From the NCBI RefSeq assembly GCF_002803065.1, contig NZ_NNBL01000028.1:1-64000 (forward strand): DNA of 64,000 nt, in the 5' to 3' direction. Under the pieces are notes generated by a model. The model ran no database searches and was not told the DNA's origin. It was given only the letters and a program-made list of their open reading frames with translations. Position 1 is the stretch's first letter; every line of letters starts with the position of its first letter. The stretch is from Streptomyces sp. CB01635 (lineage in GTDB: Bacteria > Actinomycetota > Actinomycetes > Streptomycetales > Streptomycetaceae). Made by a program: the position numbers and the translations under genes. Below, piece by piece: positions 42,127-50,286 of this stretch.

Positions 42127-42201
42127 ATTGGCAGATTTGGGCGCGTGGAAGCGCCTTGAACGCCTGGTCGGAGGCCTGTGGGGCTGCCCGAATCTGCCAA
42201 T
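42127..42201. repeat. Inverted repeat, 16-bp arms
   Basis: ATTGGCAGATTTGGGC at 42127 and its reverse complement (one mismatch) ending at 42201, with 43 bases between. It sits where two decayed genes meet and could be a terminator or the footprint of a lost insertion. Confidence 0.6.
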
Positions 42202-42212
42202 GTTCGCAGCAG

Positions 42213-42440
42213 TCAGCCATCGCGGGCCGTGGGCAGTTCCAACCAGACCACCTTCCGGTCCGTGACCGGGTAGCGGCCCCAGTCCGCTGCCGGGGCCTGC
42301 ACCAGAATCAGCCCCCGGCCGAAGGCCTCGTCCGTCGTACAGGGCAAGGGGTTTCGGGAGTTCCGGGTCGTTGTGCCGCAGCAGTTCACTCGCTGACCTC
42401 ACCTCGTAGCGCCTGGTGGGGCGGGTGATTCGGGTGTTCC
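42213..42440 (-). pseudogene. 3' remnant of an anti-sigma-like ATP-binding protein
   Basis: On the minus strand, RYEVRSASELLRHNDPELPKPLALYD runs into a frame change and then continues as DEAFGRGLILVQAPAADWG, KVVWLELPTARDG and a stop at 42213. GRGLILVQ and KxVWxELP are the end motifs of RsbW-like HATPase_c_2 proteins common in Streptomyces. The nucleotide-binding N-terminal half is missing. Confident as a remnant, not as a working gene. Confidence 0.65.
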
Positions 42441-42496
42441 GGCAGAATCGCGTTACGCCCGCGCGCCGTGCAGGCGTGTGAGGGTGGGGGTTGATT

Positions 42497-43048
42497 GTGA
42501 AGAAGGTTGTCGGCGGGGTCGTGTTGGGTGCCGTTGCCGTCGGGGCCGGGCTGTGGGGTGTTCTTGGGCCGAGCGGCGCTCGGGAGGCCCGAGCCGCGTC
42601 GCCGGCCGCCTTCAAGCTGTGGGCCGCGGAGGCCCATGCCGCCGTCGCGCGTGAGGGCGGGACCGCCACCTTCAACCAGCGCAACGGCAACGGAGTCTCC
42701 GGCGCTCACCAGCTCGGCCTGCGCAAGGGCGGCCACGCCACCATCCGTATCCGCGATCTCGACCAGTCCCCCGAGAAAGCCACGATGCTCGAGGGCCGTA
42801 CGTATTCACTGACCTTCGCCTGCGCCGGTTCGGGCAAATTCACCGTCCACGCCGTCGGTGCGAAGGCTCTGCGCCGGGACATGTACTGCACGCCCACCAA
42901 GAAGATCGAGACCGTCAGCCTGAATCATCTTGAGGGAAGCCGCATGGGCGAGCGCCGGTGGGACGGGCGCATGGACCTGACCATCACCACCCATGGCGTA
43001 CAGGGAGTCCTCTCCTGGCACGCCGCCCAGATGTTCACCGCGGACTGA
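42497..43048 (+). CDS. Secreted or anchored hypothetical protein
   Basis: A 183-residue protein with a short signal anchor (KKVVGGVVLGAVAVGAGLWGVLG) and a beta-rich mature part containing two cysteines (LTFACAGSGKFTV and DMYCTPTKK). The pattern resembles small exported domains in Streptomyces that bind nothing known. GTG 42497 has GGGG six bases upstream; TTG 42491 is an alternative. It is flanked by decayed genes but appears intact. Confidence 0.75.
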   Translation: MKKVVGGVVLGAVAVGAGLWGVLGPSGAREARAASPAAFKLWAAEAHAAVAREGGTATFNQRNGNGVSGAHQLGLRKGGHATIRIRDLDQSPEKATMLEGRTYSLTFACAGSGKFTVHAVGAKALRRDMYCTPTKKIETVSLNHLEGSRMGERRWDGRMDLTITTHGVQGVLSWHAAQMFTAD

Positions 43049-43167
43049 CCACACCCGGCCCGCCGTACGCCGGCGCCGTACCAGTACGCGGGAGCGTCGC
43101 CCACATACGCGTACCACCGCCCGGTTCACGTGCCGGGCCGAATCCCCAGTCGCCCCCACAAGTGCGG

Positions 43168-44001
43168 GTGACGCAGGCCAGCAGGCGCAACGCCGCCCGG
43201 CGCCGGGCCTCGCAGGCCGGGAATGCGGACCGCCGCCGGGATGACGACCGAGTTCGCCGCCGGCCTTCTCGGCGTCCCCCGCACCAACGTGCCCAACATG
43301 GAGTCCGGTCGGTCAGGCATCAGCCCGGAGCGCGTCCGCACACTCGCGGCCAACTACGGCTGCGCGGACCGGGGACTCGCGGACATGGCCGGCGAGCGGG
43401 TCAAAGGGTGGTGGGAGGCTTACCGGCCCCAACTCCCCGCTAGTTTCCTGGATATCGCGGAGCTGGAGTGGCACGCAAGCTCCGCATCGCCCTCACCGTT
43501 CACCTGCCGGGGCTGATCCAGACCTAGGAGCACGCGCGGGCCGTCTTCGAGCACGTCATTCCACCCTTGCCCGAGCACGACATCGACGTACGGGTTGCTC
43601 ACCGAATGGAGCGCCAGCAAGTCCTGGACAGAGCCGATCCGCCCCGGCTCGAACTCACCATGCACGAGGCAGCACTCCGTGTGCAGTTCGGAGGCCCCGG
43701 CGTCACCAGGCTTCAGCTGGAGCACATCCTGAGCGTGGGCGAACGCCCCGAAGTATCCGTACGGGTGGTGCCGTTCAAGGCCGGCGGCTTCCCCGGAGCG
43801 GGGCAGTCGGTCGTATACGCCGAGGGGCCGGTGGCCGATCTCGACACCGTGGAACTCGATGCCACCCACGGGCCGGAATTCATCGACTCCGCGATGCAGT
43901 TGCACAAGTACCGTGCTCAGTTCCGCGCGCTGGAGGTGGTGGCCTTGCCGCCCGAGGCGTCCCGTGATCTCATCCGAACGCTCGCCGACGACCTCGTCTA
44001 G
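43168..44001 (+). pseudogene. XRE/DUF5753 regulator, frameshifted with an internal stop
   Basis: Helix-turn-helix pieces are seen in one frame: MRTAAGMTTEFAAGLLGVP, NMESGRSGISPERV, LADMAGERVKGWWEAYRPQ and ELEWHAS. The DUF5753 part then continues in another frame, KLRIALTVHLPGLIQT, stop TAG at 43525, EHARAVFEHVIPP, and on to LPPEASRDLIRTLADDLV. A frame change near 43475 and the stop both disable it; the start is also unclear (a further frame change near 43222). Intact relatives pair with DUF397 proteins and control development or toxin-like functions. Confidence 0.78.
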
Positions 44002-44012
44002 GAGAAGTCACC

Positions 44013-44204
44013 GTGCCGACGATCACCTGGGAAGACCCCTTCTGTGGCGAGGGCGCCAACTGCTTCCGCCTAGGCACCGACCCCGACGGCAACGCCTACA
44101 TCACCGTCGCCGGGGGCGAAGAAACGTATCTCACCGACTCCCGCGAGGCGCTCCGCGCGATGATCCTGGACATCAAGGCCGGCAAGGCGGATCACCTGCT
44201 CTGA
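44013..44204 (+). CDS. DUF397-like small protein, orphaned partner
   Basis: A 63-residue acidic protein beginning GTG 44013, with AGGAG eight bases upstream, inside the end of the decayed regulator. ITWEDPFCGEGANCFRLGTDPDGNAYITVAGGEE and SREALRAMILDIK fit the DUF397 layout, where a Cys-Val/Phe-x-Leu strand follows a Trp-rich start. DUF397 proteins act as partners, possibly antitoxins, of XRE/DUF5753 regulators. With its partner broken, it may now be without function. Confidence 0.7.
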   Translation: MPTITWEDPFCGEGANCFRLGTDPDGNAYITVAGGEETYLTDSREALRAMILDIKAGKADHLL

Positions 44205-44893
44205 TCCGGCTCCGTCACTCGCGGGGTGGCGTCCGCGCCCGCATCCGCGGAGCGGCCCGCCCGTACCGCCCCCGCCGCACACGCGACCGTCGCCGCCAGC
44301 AGCATCCATTCCAGTGTCCCCATCCAGCCCGGGACCAGGTCGTACGTCTTGCCGTCCGCGTAGACGCACGTCGTCTGCGCGGGGAAGGGCGTGCGGTGGA
44401 CCGACTGTGCCCGTTCGTAGATGCCCGTGGTGAAGGCCGAGCAGGTCTGGAGGGGGTCGCTCTTCGGGGAGCCCGTGGTGAAGAACGCGAGGGCGTAGAC
44501 GGCGGCCAGTGCGGCGGCCCCGGTGATCGCCAGCCTGCTCAGGCGGGACGCCGCCTTCGCTCCGCGGACACCGGTGAGTTCCAGGGCGAGCGCGCCCAGG
44601 CCCGACACGGTCAGGACCACGACCGCCGCCCAGAAGATCCAGACGAGCGTGCCCGCGCTGGAGAGGGTCGTGCCGTCCTCGTACACGCAGCTCACGTTGG
44701 GCGGGAAGCTGCTCTCCTCCAGGCGGAAGCGGCCACCCGGGCCGACGATTCCCTGGGCGCACCGCTCGTCCTGCTCGGAGATCCCGGTGACGAGCCAGGA
44801 CACCATCCACACGACGAACGTGGCCCCGAGGGCAACCCCGAAGACCCCCCACAACCGGTCGGCGTCACGCCGCGATGCACGTATGTTCGGCAT
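44192..44893 (-). CDS. Four-TM membrane protein with an internal duplication
   Basis: A 233-residue protein of unknown family. Helix 1 (GVFGVALGATFVVWMVSWLV), an extracellular loop, helices 2 and 3, a second loop and helix 4. The two loops are related: each has a cysteine, then FP(P/A)xxxCVY(E/A)DG, directly before the next helix. That points to duplication of a two-helix unit. ATG 44893 follows TAGGCT by eight bases with no ribosome binding site (leaderless candidate). Its 3' end overlaps the convergent DUF397 gene by 13 bases. Confidence 0.8.
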   Translation of the reverse strand: MPNIRASRRDADRLWGVFGVALGATFVVWMVSWLVTGISEQDERCAQGIVGPGGRFRLEESSFPPNVSCVYEDGTTLSSAGTLVWIFWAAVVVLTVSGLGALALELTGVRGAKAASRLSRLAITGAAALAAVYALAFFTTGSPKSDPLQTCSAFTTGIYERAQSVHRTPFPAQTTCVYADGKTYDLVPGWMGTLEWMLLAATVACAAGAVRAGRSADAGADATPRVTEPDQSR

Positions 44894-44918
44894 GACGCGG
44901 GAGCCTAGCGACCGCTCG

Positions 44919-46271
44919 TCAGAAGAACTCCGACCACGGCTGGTCCCAGATCTGTTGCGCGCACAGGACGATGAACAGCAGGCCCGCCACCGCCAGCATC
45001 CCGTTGCTCAGCCAGCTGTTGCGCCATTCGCGGGGCGTGCGGGACGAGTTGAGGAGCCAGATCAAGGTCAGGGACAGGAAAGGCATGAAGGCCGCGCCCA
45101 GGACCCCGTACAGGATGATCAGGCGGAACGGCTGGCCCTGGAAGAGGAGGACGATCGGGGGGAACGTGAGCCAGAGGAGGTAGGCGCGGAATGGCCAGCC
45201 CTTCTCTCGTTGGCCCGTTGCCACGTCCTCGCCCGTCACCGACACCCGGTCCGCGCGGGCACGCGTCCGGCGGTAGCGCTCCACGAAGTCCGCGAACATC
45301 AGGCTCACCCCGTGCCACACCCCGATCAGGGACGTGAAGGACGTCGCGAAGAAGCCGATCAGGAAGAGCTTGGCCGTTGCCGTGCCGTACTGGGCCTGGA
45401 GGATCGCCGTCAGGTCGATCAGGCCCTTGTCGCCCGACGCGATCGACGTGTGCGAGGCGTGGAGGAGTTCAGCGCCGACGAACAGCATCGCCACGACGAA
45501 GATGCCCGTCGTGATGTACGCGACCCGGTTGTCCAGGCGCATGACCTTCATCCAGCGCGCGTTCGTCCAGCCCTTCGCGTTGACCCAATAGCCGTACGCG
45601 GCCAGGGTGATGGTGCCGCCGACACCGCCGATCAGGCCGAGCGTGTTGAGGATCGAGTCCTTCTCGTCGGGGAGTACGGGGAGCAGGCCCGCGAACGCGT
45701 CGCCGAGGTGCGGGGTCACCCGGATCGCCAGGTAGACCGTGACGACGAACATGACGCCCACGAGGACCGTCATGACCTTTTCGAAGACCGCGTACTTGTT
45801 GAACCAGACGAAGACGAGGCCGATCAGGCCGCAGATGATCGCCCACGGCTTGATCGACCAGTCGGCCGGGAACACGTCCGGGAACAGGGCCTGGAGCGGC
45901 AGCGCGCTCGACGACATCGCCGCCGCGCCGTAGACGAAGCCCCAGACGACGACGTAGACGACGAAGAAGTACGTCGTCCAGCGGCCCAGGCTCGCCCAGC
46001 CGTCGAACAGGGTGCGGCCCGTCGACAGGTGCCAGCGGCCCGCCGCCTCCGCCAGGCTGATCTTGACCAGGCAGCCGATCACCGCCGCCCACAGCAGGGT
46101 GTAGCCGAAGTTGCTGCCCGCGATCAGCGTGGCGACCAGGTCGCCGGCGCCGACGCCCGTCGCGGCGACGACGATGCCGGGGCCGATGTACTTCCAACTC
46201 GATTTGCGGGGCTGTGAGTTGAGGTGAGCGGTGCCGGTTCCCGTTCCTGTGGTGCCCGTGGTGTCCGCCAT
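44919..46271 (-). CDS. Nramp-family transporter lacking the DPGN motif
   Basis: A 450-residue carrier with about 11 helices of the LeuT-like Nramp fold. The first helix aligns without gaps to canonical Nramp (GPGIVVAATGVGAGDLVAT...FGY), but the metal-binding DPGN is GAGD here. The helix 6 MPH motif is not seen in GGTITLAAYGYWV. Such members belong to branches that do not move Mn or Fe in the classical way; Mg or another substrate is possible. It is a single gene. Confidence 0.85.
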   Translation of the reverse strand: MADTTGTTGTGTGTAHLNSQPRKSSWKYIGPGIVVAATGVGAGDLVATLIAGSNFGYTLLWAAVIGCLVKISLAEAAGRWHLSTGRTLFDGWASLGRWTTYFFVVYVVVWGFVYGAAAMSSSALPLQALFPDVFPADWSIKPWAIICGLIGLVFVWFNKYAVFEKVMTVLVGVMFVVTVYLAIRVTPHLGDAFAGLLPVLPDEKDSILNTLGLIGGVGGTITLAAYGYWVNAKGWTNARWMKVMRLDNRVAYITTGIFVVAMLFVGAELLHASHTSIASGDKGLIDLTAILQAQYGTATAKLFLIGFFATSFTSLIGVWHGVSLMFADFVERYRRTRARADRVSVTGEDVATGQREKGWPFRAYLLWLTFPPIVLLFQGQPFRLIILYGVLGAAFMPFLSLTLIWLLNSSRTPREWRNSWLSNGMLAVAGLLFIVLCAQQIWDQPWSEFF

Positions 46272-46331
46272 ACCGTCAAGAAAGCGTAAAGCGGGGCAGC
46301 GGGCAAGGAGGCTTGCGGGAACTGGTGCCGA

Positions 46332-46874
46332 TCAGTCCTCGAAGTACGCGTCCAGGACCTTGTCGAGCTCGTCCGCCCACTCCTGGGCGCGCGCCTTGTT
46401 CGGGGCCTCCACGTCGTTCGGGTACCAGCGGCTGTCCGGGGTGTGGACCGTGACGGTGAGGCGGCGCCGGGACGTGCCCACCTCGACCGCGCCGATCTCG
46501 TCCCAGCGGAACTCTGCCTCCTGGTCATCGAGTTGGAGGCGTACGCCCGTCGCGTCCGCGGTGATCGAGCCGCGGCGGTCGGAGGCGGTGAAGTCCGGGC
46601 CGGCCGTGTCAGCGGAGGGGGGATCGGTCGGGGCGTCGGTCAGGTCCGCGGCGGGCTCGTCCTCGGTCTCGGAGACAGACTCCGACTCCGGCTCCGTGTC
46701 CGGCTCGTCCGACGGTTCCGCCGGTTCCGTCGGTTCCGTCGGTTCCGCCTTGCCCAGCGAGAGACCGTTCTCCTCCGAGGCCTGGCGCGGGGGCATGAGG
46801 CCGGGGACGGAGGCCGGGTCGGCGCCGGCGGCGTCTACGGGCGTGACCTTCTGAGTGTCTATGCTCTGCTCCAC
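46332..46874 (-). CDS. Hypothetical protein with acidic linker and PH-like C-terminus
   Basis: A 180-residue protein. Residues 40-85 are Glu/Pro/Ser-rich (repeated EPTEP and ESESVSETEDEP). The last ~80 form a compact domain with ADATGVRLQLDDQEAEFRWDEIGAVEV, RRRLTVTVHTPD and EWADELDKVLDAYFED, the strand-strand-helix order of a PH-like fold. GTG 46874 has CATACT seven bases upstream and no ribosome binding site. Function unknown. Confidence 0.8.
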   Translation of the reverse strand: MEQSIDTQKVTPVDAAGADPASVPGLMPPRQASEENGLSLGKAEPTEPTEPAEPSDEPDTEPESESVSETEDEPAADLTDAPTDPPSADTAGPDFTASDRRGSITADATGVRLQLDDQEAEFRWDEIGAVEVGTSRRRLTVTVHTPDSRWYPNDVEAPNKARAQEWADELDKVLDAYFED

Positions 46875-47027
46875 GGAGCGAAGTATGGCGGACGAGCCTG
46901 TGGGACGGGAGCCTCAGCCCTGCGGAACGTCGACGTCACTGCGCGCCGTCACCCGTGTGCCGGTGAGTTCGGCGCCGAAAGTGCCCGAGCGAAGCGCGTG
47001 GAACACATGGATAGTTGGCTGGTGGTG

Positions 47028-47396
47028 ATGGAAACGATGAGCCTCACCACAACGTCCCGCCGTCGCCATGGCCTTCTTGCCGGCGCTGTCCTGCTGACCG
47101 TCCTGTCGGCCGCCCTGTTGGCCGCCCATGTGTCCTTCGACGGGGACACGTTCCAGCACTGCCGGTATCTGGGGCCTTCGACGCGGATGTATGTCACGGC
47201 TTGGGCTGGGCCCCTCTGCAGTGCCGCCGTGCTGGTGGCGCACGGGTTCCGGCGTGGGCGTGCCTGGCCCGTCACCGTGTGCGCGGTTCTTGCCCTGTTG
47301 CTGCTGTGCGTGCAGTTCGTGGCGCTCTACTGGGTGTACGCGCCTGAACCCTCGGGGGGTTACGACTGTTCCGGGATCGCAAGCCTCACGCAGTGA
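47028..47396 (+). CDS. Small membrane protein, three TM
   Basis: About 122 residues with three hydrophobic helices: LLAGAVLLTVLSAALLAAHV, VTAWAGPLCSAAVLVAHGF and WPVTVCAVLALLLLCVQFVALYW. A loop cysteine (QHCRYLG) and one near the C-terminus (GYDCSG) could pair outside. The start is uncertain among ATG 47007, 47028 and 47037. No known family. Confidence 0.65.
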   Translation: METMSLTTTSRRRHGLLAGAVLLTVLSAALLAAHVSFDGDTFQHCRYLGPSTRMYVTAWAGPLCSAAVLVAHGFRRGRAWPVTVCAVLALLLLCVQFVALYWVYAPEPSGGYDCSGIASLTQ

Positions 47397-47440
47397 GGCG
47401 TCGGGCCCGCGGAGCGTTGCTCCGTCGGTCCGACGCCTCA
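47394..47440. terminator. Branched bidirectional terminator
   Basis: Outer 11-base arms TGAGGCGTCGG/CCGACGCCTCA (47394-47404 with 47430-47440) with an inner CGGAGC-GTT-GCTCCG hairpin, spanning from the stop codon of the small membrane protein towards the permease gene that ends at 47464. Confidence 0.82.
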
Positions 47441-47463
47441 GCCGTCAGTGCACAGCCCGTGTT

Positions 47464-48945
47464 CTAGACGAACAGGCTGATCACCGCCGCCACCGCGAAT
47501 CCCGCGACGGACAGGACCGATTCGAGAACCGTCCACGTCTTGAGCGTGTCGCGTTCCGAGATGCCGAAGTACTTCGCGACCATCCAGAAGCCGCCGTCGT
47601 TGACGTGCGAGGCGAAGATGGAGCCCGCCGAGATGGCCATGATGACCAGGGCGGTGAAGGGCTGGGAGTAGTGGCCCGCCTCGATGAGGGGCAGGACGAT
47701 GCCGGCCGTCGTGACGATCGCGACCGTGGCCGAGCCCTGGGCGACGCGCAGGACCAGGGAGATCAGGTAGGCGAGGACGATGACGGGCAGGCCCACGTCG
47801 TTGAACGTGTCGGAGAGGGCCTGGGCGACGCCGCTGCCCTTGAGGACCGCGCCGAAGATGCCGCCCGCGCCGACCACCAGGAGGATGTTGGCGACCGGCT
47901 TCAGGGAAGCCGTGGACACCGTCTCCAGGGACTTGCGGGACCAGCCGCGGCGGATGCCCAGCAGGTAGTAGGCCAGGAGCAGGGCGATCGTCAGGGCGAC
48001 GAAGGGGTGGCCGAAGAACTCGATGACCGAGCGGACCGTGGAGGGGTCGAGGGCGATCGAGGAGAACGTGGCCAGGAGGATCAGGACGAGCGGGGTGCCG
48101 ATGATCGCCAGGACGGTGCCGAGCGGGACCGGCTTCTCGGTCGGCTTCACGCCGGCCTTGCGCTGCTCCTCGACGAGTGCGGCCTTCGCCTCGTCGGCGG
48201 CCTCGACCATGTCCTGCGGGACGGGCACGAAGATGCGCTTGCCGATCCACGCGGACCAGGCCCAGGCGGCGAGCACAGCGGGGATGCCGCAGATGATGCC
48301 CATGAGGATGACCCAGCCGAGCTGCACGTGGAGCAGTCCGGCGGCGGCGACGGGGCCGGGGTGCGGGGGCAGGAACGCGTGGGTCATCGACAGGCCGGCG
48401 AGCAGCGGCATGGCGTAGAGGACGATCGACTTGCCGCCGCGCTTGGCGGCCGCGTAGACGATCGGCGCGAGGACGAAGATGCCGACGTCGAAGAAGACCG
48501 GGATACCGAAGATGAGGCCGGTGAGGCCCATGGCGAGAGGGGCGCGCTTCTCGCCGAAGAGGTTCAGGAGGCGGGACGCCAACACCTCGGCGCCGCCGGA
48601 GACTTCGAGCACCGCGCCGAGCATGGTGCCGAGTCCGATGATGATCGCCACATGGCCGAGGGTGCCGCCCATGCCGGACTCGATGAGGGAGACGGCGTCG
48701 GACTTCTGGACGGTGCCGAACAGCTCGGTGACGGAGAGGCCGGCCGCGAGGCCGACGGCTATGGAGACCGTCAGGAGGGCCAGGAAGGGCTGGAGCCTGA
48801 CCTTGATGATCAGGAAGAGCAGAAGGATGATGCCGAGCGCTGCGCAGGTGAGCAGGCCCGCGGTGCCACCGATGATCGTCAGGAGACCACCGGTGTGGGG
48901 TGGCGCGGGGGCGGGGGCGGTCGCGGCGAGCGGTATGAGGGGCAT
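47464..48945 (-). CDS. GntP-family sugar acid (gluconate-type) permease
   Basis: A 493-residue H+ symporter of the gluconate permease family with about 12 helices. Typical stretches are FGIPVFFDVGIFVLAPIVYAAAK, HAFLPPHPGPVAAAGLL, VGAGGIFGAVLKGSGVA and SVANxFAS-like SIFASHVNDGGFWMV. The family moves gluconate and related hydroxy acids (the paralogue DsdX moves D-serine). GAGG lies nine bases before ATG 48945, and TGAAACTTTCA at 48968-48978 is a possible operator. A terminator separates it from ridA, so it has its own promoter, but the cluster suggests that it imports the pathway's substrate. Confidence 0.92.
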   Translation of the reverse strand: MPLIPLAATAPAPAPPHTGGLLTIIGGTAGLLTCAALGIILLLFLIIKVRLQPFLALLTVSIAVGLAAGLSVTELFGTVQKSDAVSLIESGMGGTLGHVAIIIGLGTMLGAVLEVSGGAEVLASRLLNLFGEKRAPLAMGLTGLIFGIPVFFDVGIFVLAPIVYAAAKRGGKSIVLYAMPLLAGLSMTHAFLPPHPGPVAAAGLLHVQLGWVILMGIICGIPAVLAAWAWSAWIGKRIFVPVPQDMVEAADEAKAALVEEQRKAGVKPTEKPVPLGTVLAIIGTPLVLILLATFSSIALDPSTVRSVIEFFGHPFVALTIALLLAYYLLGIRRGWSRKSLETVSTASLKPVANILLVVGAGGIFGAVLKGSGVAQALSDTFNDVGLPVIVLAYLISLVLRVAQGSATVAIVTTAGIVLPLIEAGHYSQPFTALVIMAISAGSIFASHVNDGGFWMVAKYFGISERDTLKTWTVLESVLSVAGFAVAAVISLFV

Positions 48946-48999
48946 GAGGGGGGACCTCGTAATTCCATGAAACTTTCAGGATCAGGGCAGGGTTGATCG

Positions 49000-49032
49000 C
49001 GGTGCGGCGCCCCGGGGGTGGGCGCCGCACCG
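49000..49032 (-). terminator. Terminator after the ridA operon
   Basis: Perfect 13-base arms CGGTGCGGCGCCC/GGGCGCCGCACCG with a seven-base loop, 35 bases past the ridA stop on the minus strand. Confidence 0.85.
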
Positions 49033-49066
49033 TGACGACGTACGGGTTACGGGTGTTGCGGAGGCG

Positions 49067-49477
49067 TCAGCTCAGGACGGCGAGCGCGTCGATCTCGATG
49101 AGGAGACCCTTGGGGAGACCGACGTAGACGGTGGTGCGGGCGGAGGCCGGGGCCTTGAGGCCCTGCTCCTCGAAGTACGCGTTGTAGATCGCGTTCATCT
49201 CGGCGAAGTGGTCGACGTCGGTGAGGTAGACGCGCATCATCATGACGTCGTCCCAGGTGGCGCCGCCCTCTTCGAGGATCGCCTTGACGTTGGCGAAGGT
49301 CTGGAGGGTCTGCTCGCGCAGGGTCGGGCCCGCGGGGGTGGGGGCCTGGCCCTCCACGGCCGGCAGGAAGCCGACCTGGCCCGCGACCTGAAGGATGTTG
49401 CCCTTCTTGACGCCGTGCGAGAACTTCGCGGGCGGGGTCGTGTGCGTGGCGGGGGTGAGCGCGGTCTTCTCGGTCAT
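49067..49477 (-). CDS. RidA-family enamine/imine deaminase
   Basis: A 136-residue RidA/YjgF trimer subunit that hydrolyses reactive enamines and imines released by PLP dehydratases. Seen: ILQVAGQVGFLP, TFANVKAILEEGGATWDDVMMMRVYLTD, ARTTVYVGLPKGLLIEIDALAVL, with the catalytic Arg in ARTTV. ATG 49477 overlaps the IclR stop (ATGA). Its position beside a PLP deaminase gene is the context expected for a RidA that clears the deaminase intermediate. Confidence 0.92.
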   Translation of the reverse strand: MTEKTALTPATHTTPPAKFSHGVKKGNILQVAGQVGFLPAVEGQAPTPAGPTLREQTLQTFANVKAILEEGGATWDDVMMMRVYLTDVDHFAEMNAIYNAYFEEQGLKAPASARTTVYVGLPKGLLIEIDALAVLS

Positions 49478-50286
49478 CGTGAAGTGACTTCCTTTGTGGG
49501 GGCTTCTTTGCCGGCGGCCTTGGTGGGGGCCTCTTTGGAGACGGGTACGGCTCCGGAGTACTCCCGGCTGATCGCGTCGGCCGTGCGGCGGACCAGCGGG
49601 AGCAGGGTGAGGAGTTCCTCGGCCGTGACGACCACGTTCGGTGCGGAGACCGACATGGCGGCGACGACTCGGCCGTCCGCACCCCGGATGGGTGCTCCGA
49701 CGCAGTTGATGGACTCCTCGTGGCCGCCGAGGTCGGTGGCCCAGCCCTGTTCGCGGACGACGGCGAGTTCCTTGAGGAAGGCGCCGGCGTTCGGGGTCGA
49801 ACGGGCCGTGTACGTGGGGTAGTCGAGCTTCTCGGCGATGGCGCGGCGCTCGGTTTCGGGGAGGTCGGCGAGGAGGAGCTTGGCGACGGCGGCGACCGTG
49901 ATGGCCACCGGCTTCCCGATGCGCGAGTACATGCGGACGGGGTAGCGGCTCTCCACCTTGTCGATGTAGAGGACCTCGTTCTCCTCGTACACGGCGAGGT
50001 GGACCGTGTGGCCGCACTTCTCGTTGAGCGCGGTCAGGTGGGGATGGGCGATCTCGCGGACGTCGAGGTTCTCGACGGCTTCCTGGGCGAGGGCGAACAG
50101 GCGCGCGCCGAGGCGGTAGCGCTGGTCGGACTGGCGGTAGACCAGGCCGTGTTCGTGGAGGGTGCGCAGCAGGCGCAGGGCCGTGGACTTGTGGACGCCG
50201 AGCCGGTCGGCGACCTGGCCCAGGTCGGCGGGGCCCTCGGCGAGCAGCGGCAGGATGCTCAGCGCTCGGTCGACTGTCTGACTCAT
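49474..50286 (-). CDS. IclR-family regulator of the sugar acid cluster
   Basis: A 270-residue IclR regulator: winged helix-turn-helix at 1-65 (QTVDRALSILPLLAEG, HKSTALRLLRTLHEHGLV) and an effector domain (about 75-245, with GKPVAITVAAVAKLLLA, GWATDLGGHEESINCVGAPI and VVAAMSVSAPN). A Lys/Glu/Thr tail repeats KEAPTK. It is coupled by ATGA to both the kinase before it and ridA after it. It most likely controls the divergent promoters at 51336-51487 through the palindrome at 51447. KdgR proteins of other bacteria are IclR members answering 2-keto-3-deoxygluconate, a parallel to note. Confidence 0.92.
   Translation of the reverse strand: MSQTVDRALSILPLLAEGPADLGQVADRLGVHKSTALRLLRTLHEHGLVYRQSDQRYRLGARLFALAQEAVENLDVREIAHPHLTALNEKCGHTVHLAVYEENEVLYIDKVESRYPVRMYSRIGKPVAITVAAVAKLLLADLPETERRAIAEKLDYPTYTARSTPNAGAFLKELAVVREQGWATDLGGHEESINCVGAPIRGADGRVVAAMSVSAPNVVVTAEELLTLLPLVRRTADAISREYSGAVPVSKEAPTKAAGKEAPTKEVTSR

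Noticed and set aside
42200..42490. Small plus-strand ORF at 42156-42428
   Set aside because: The minus-strand translation gives recognisable ATPase end motifs; the plus frame has none.
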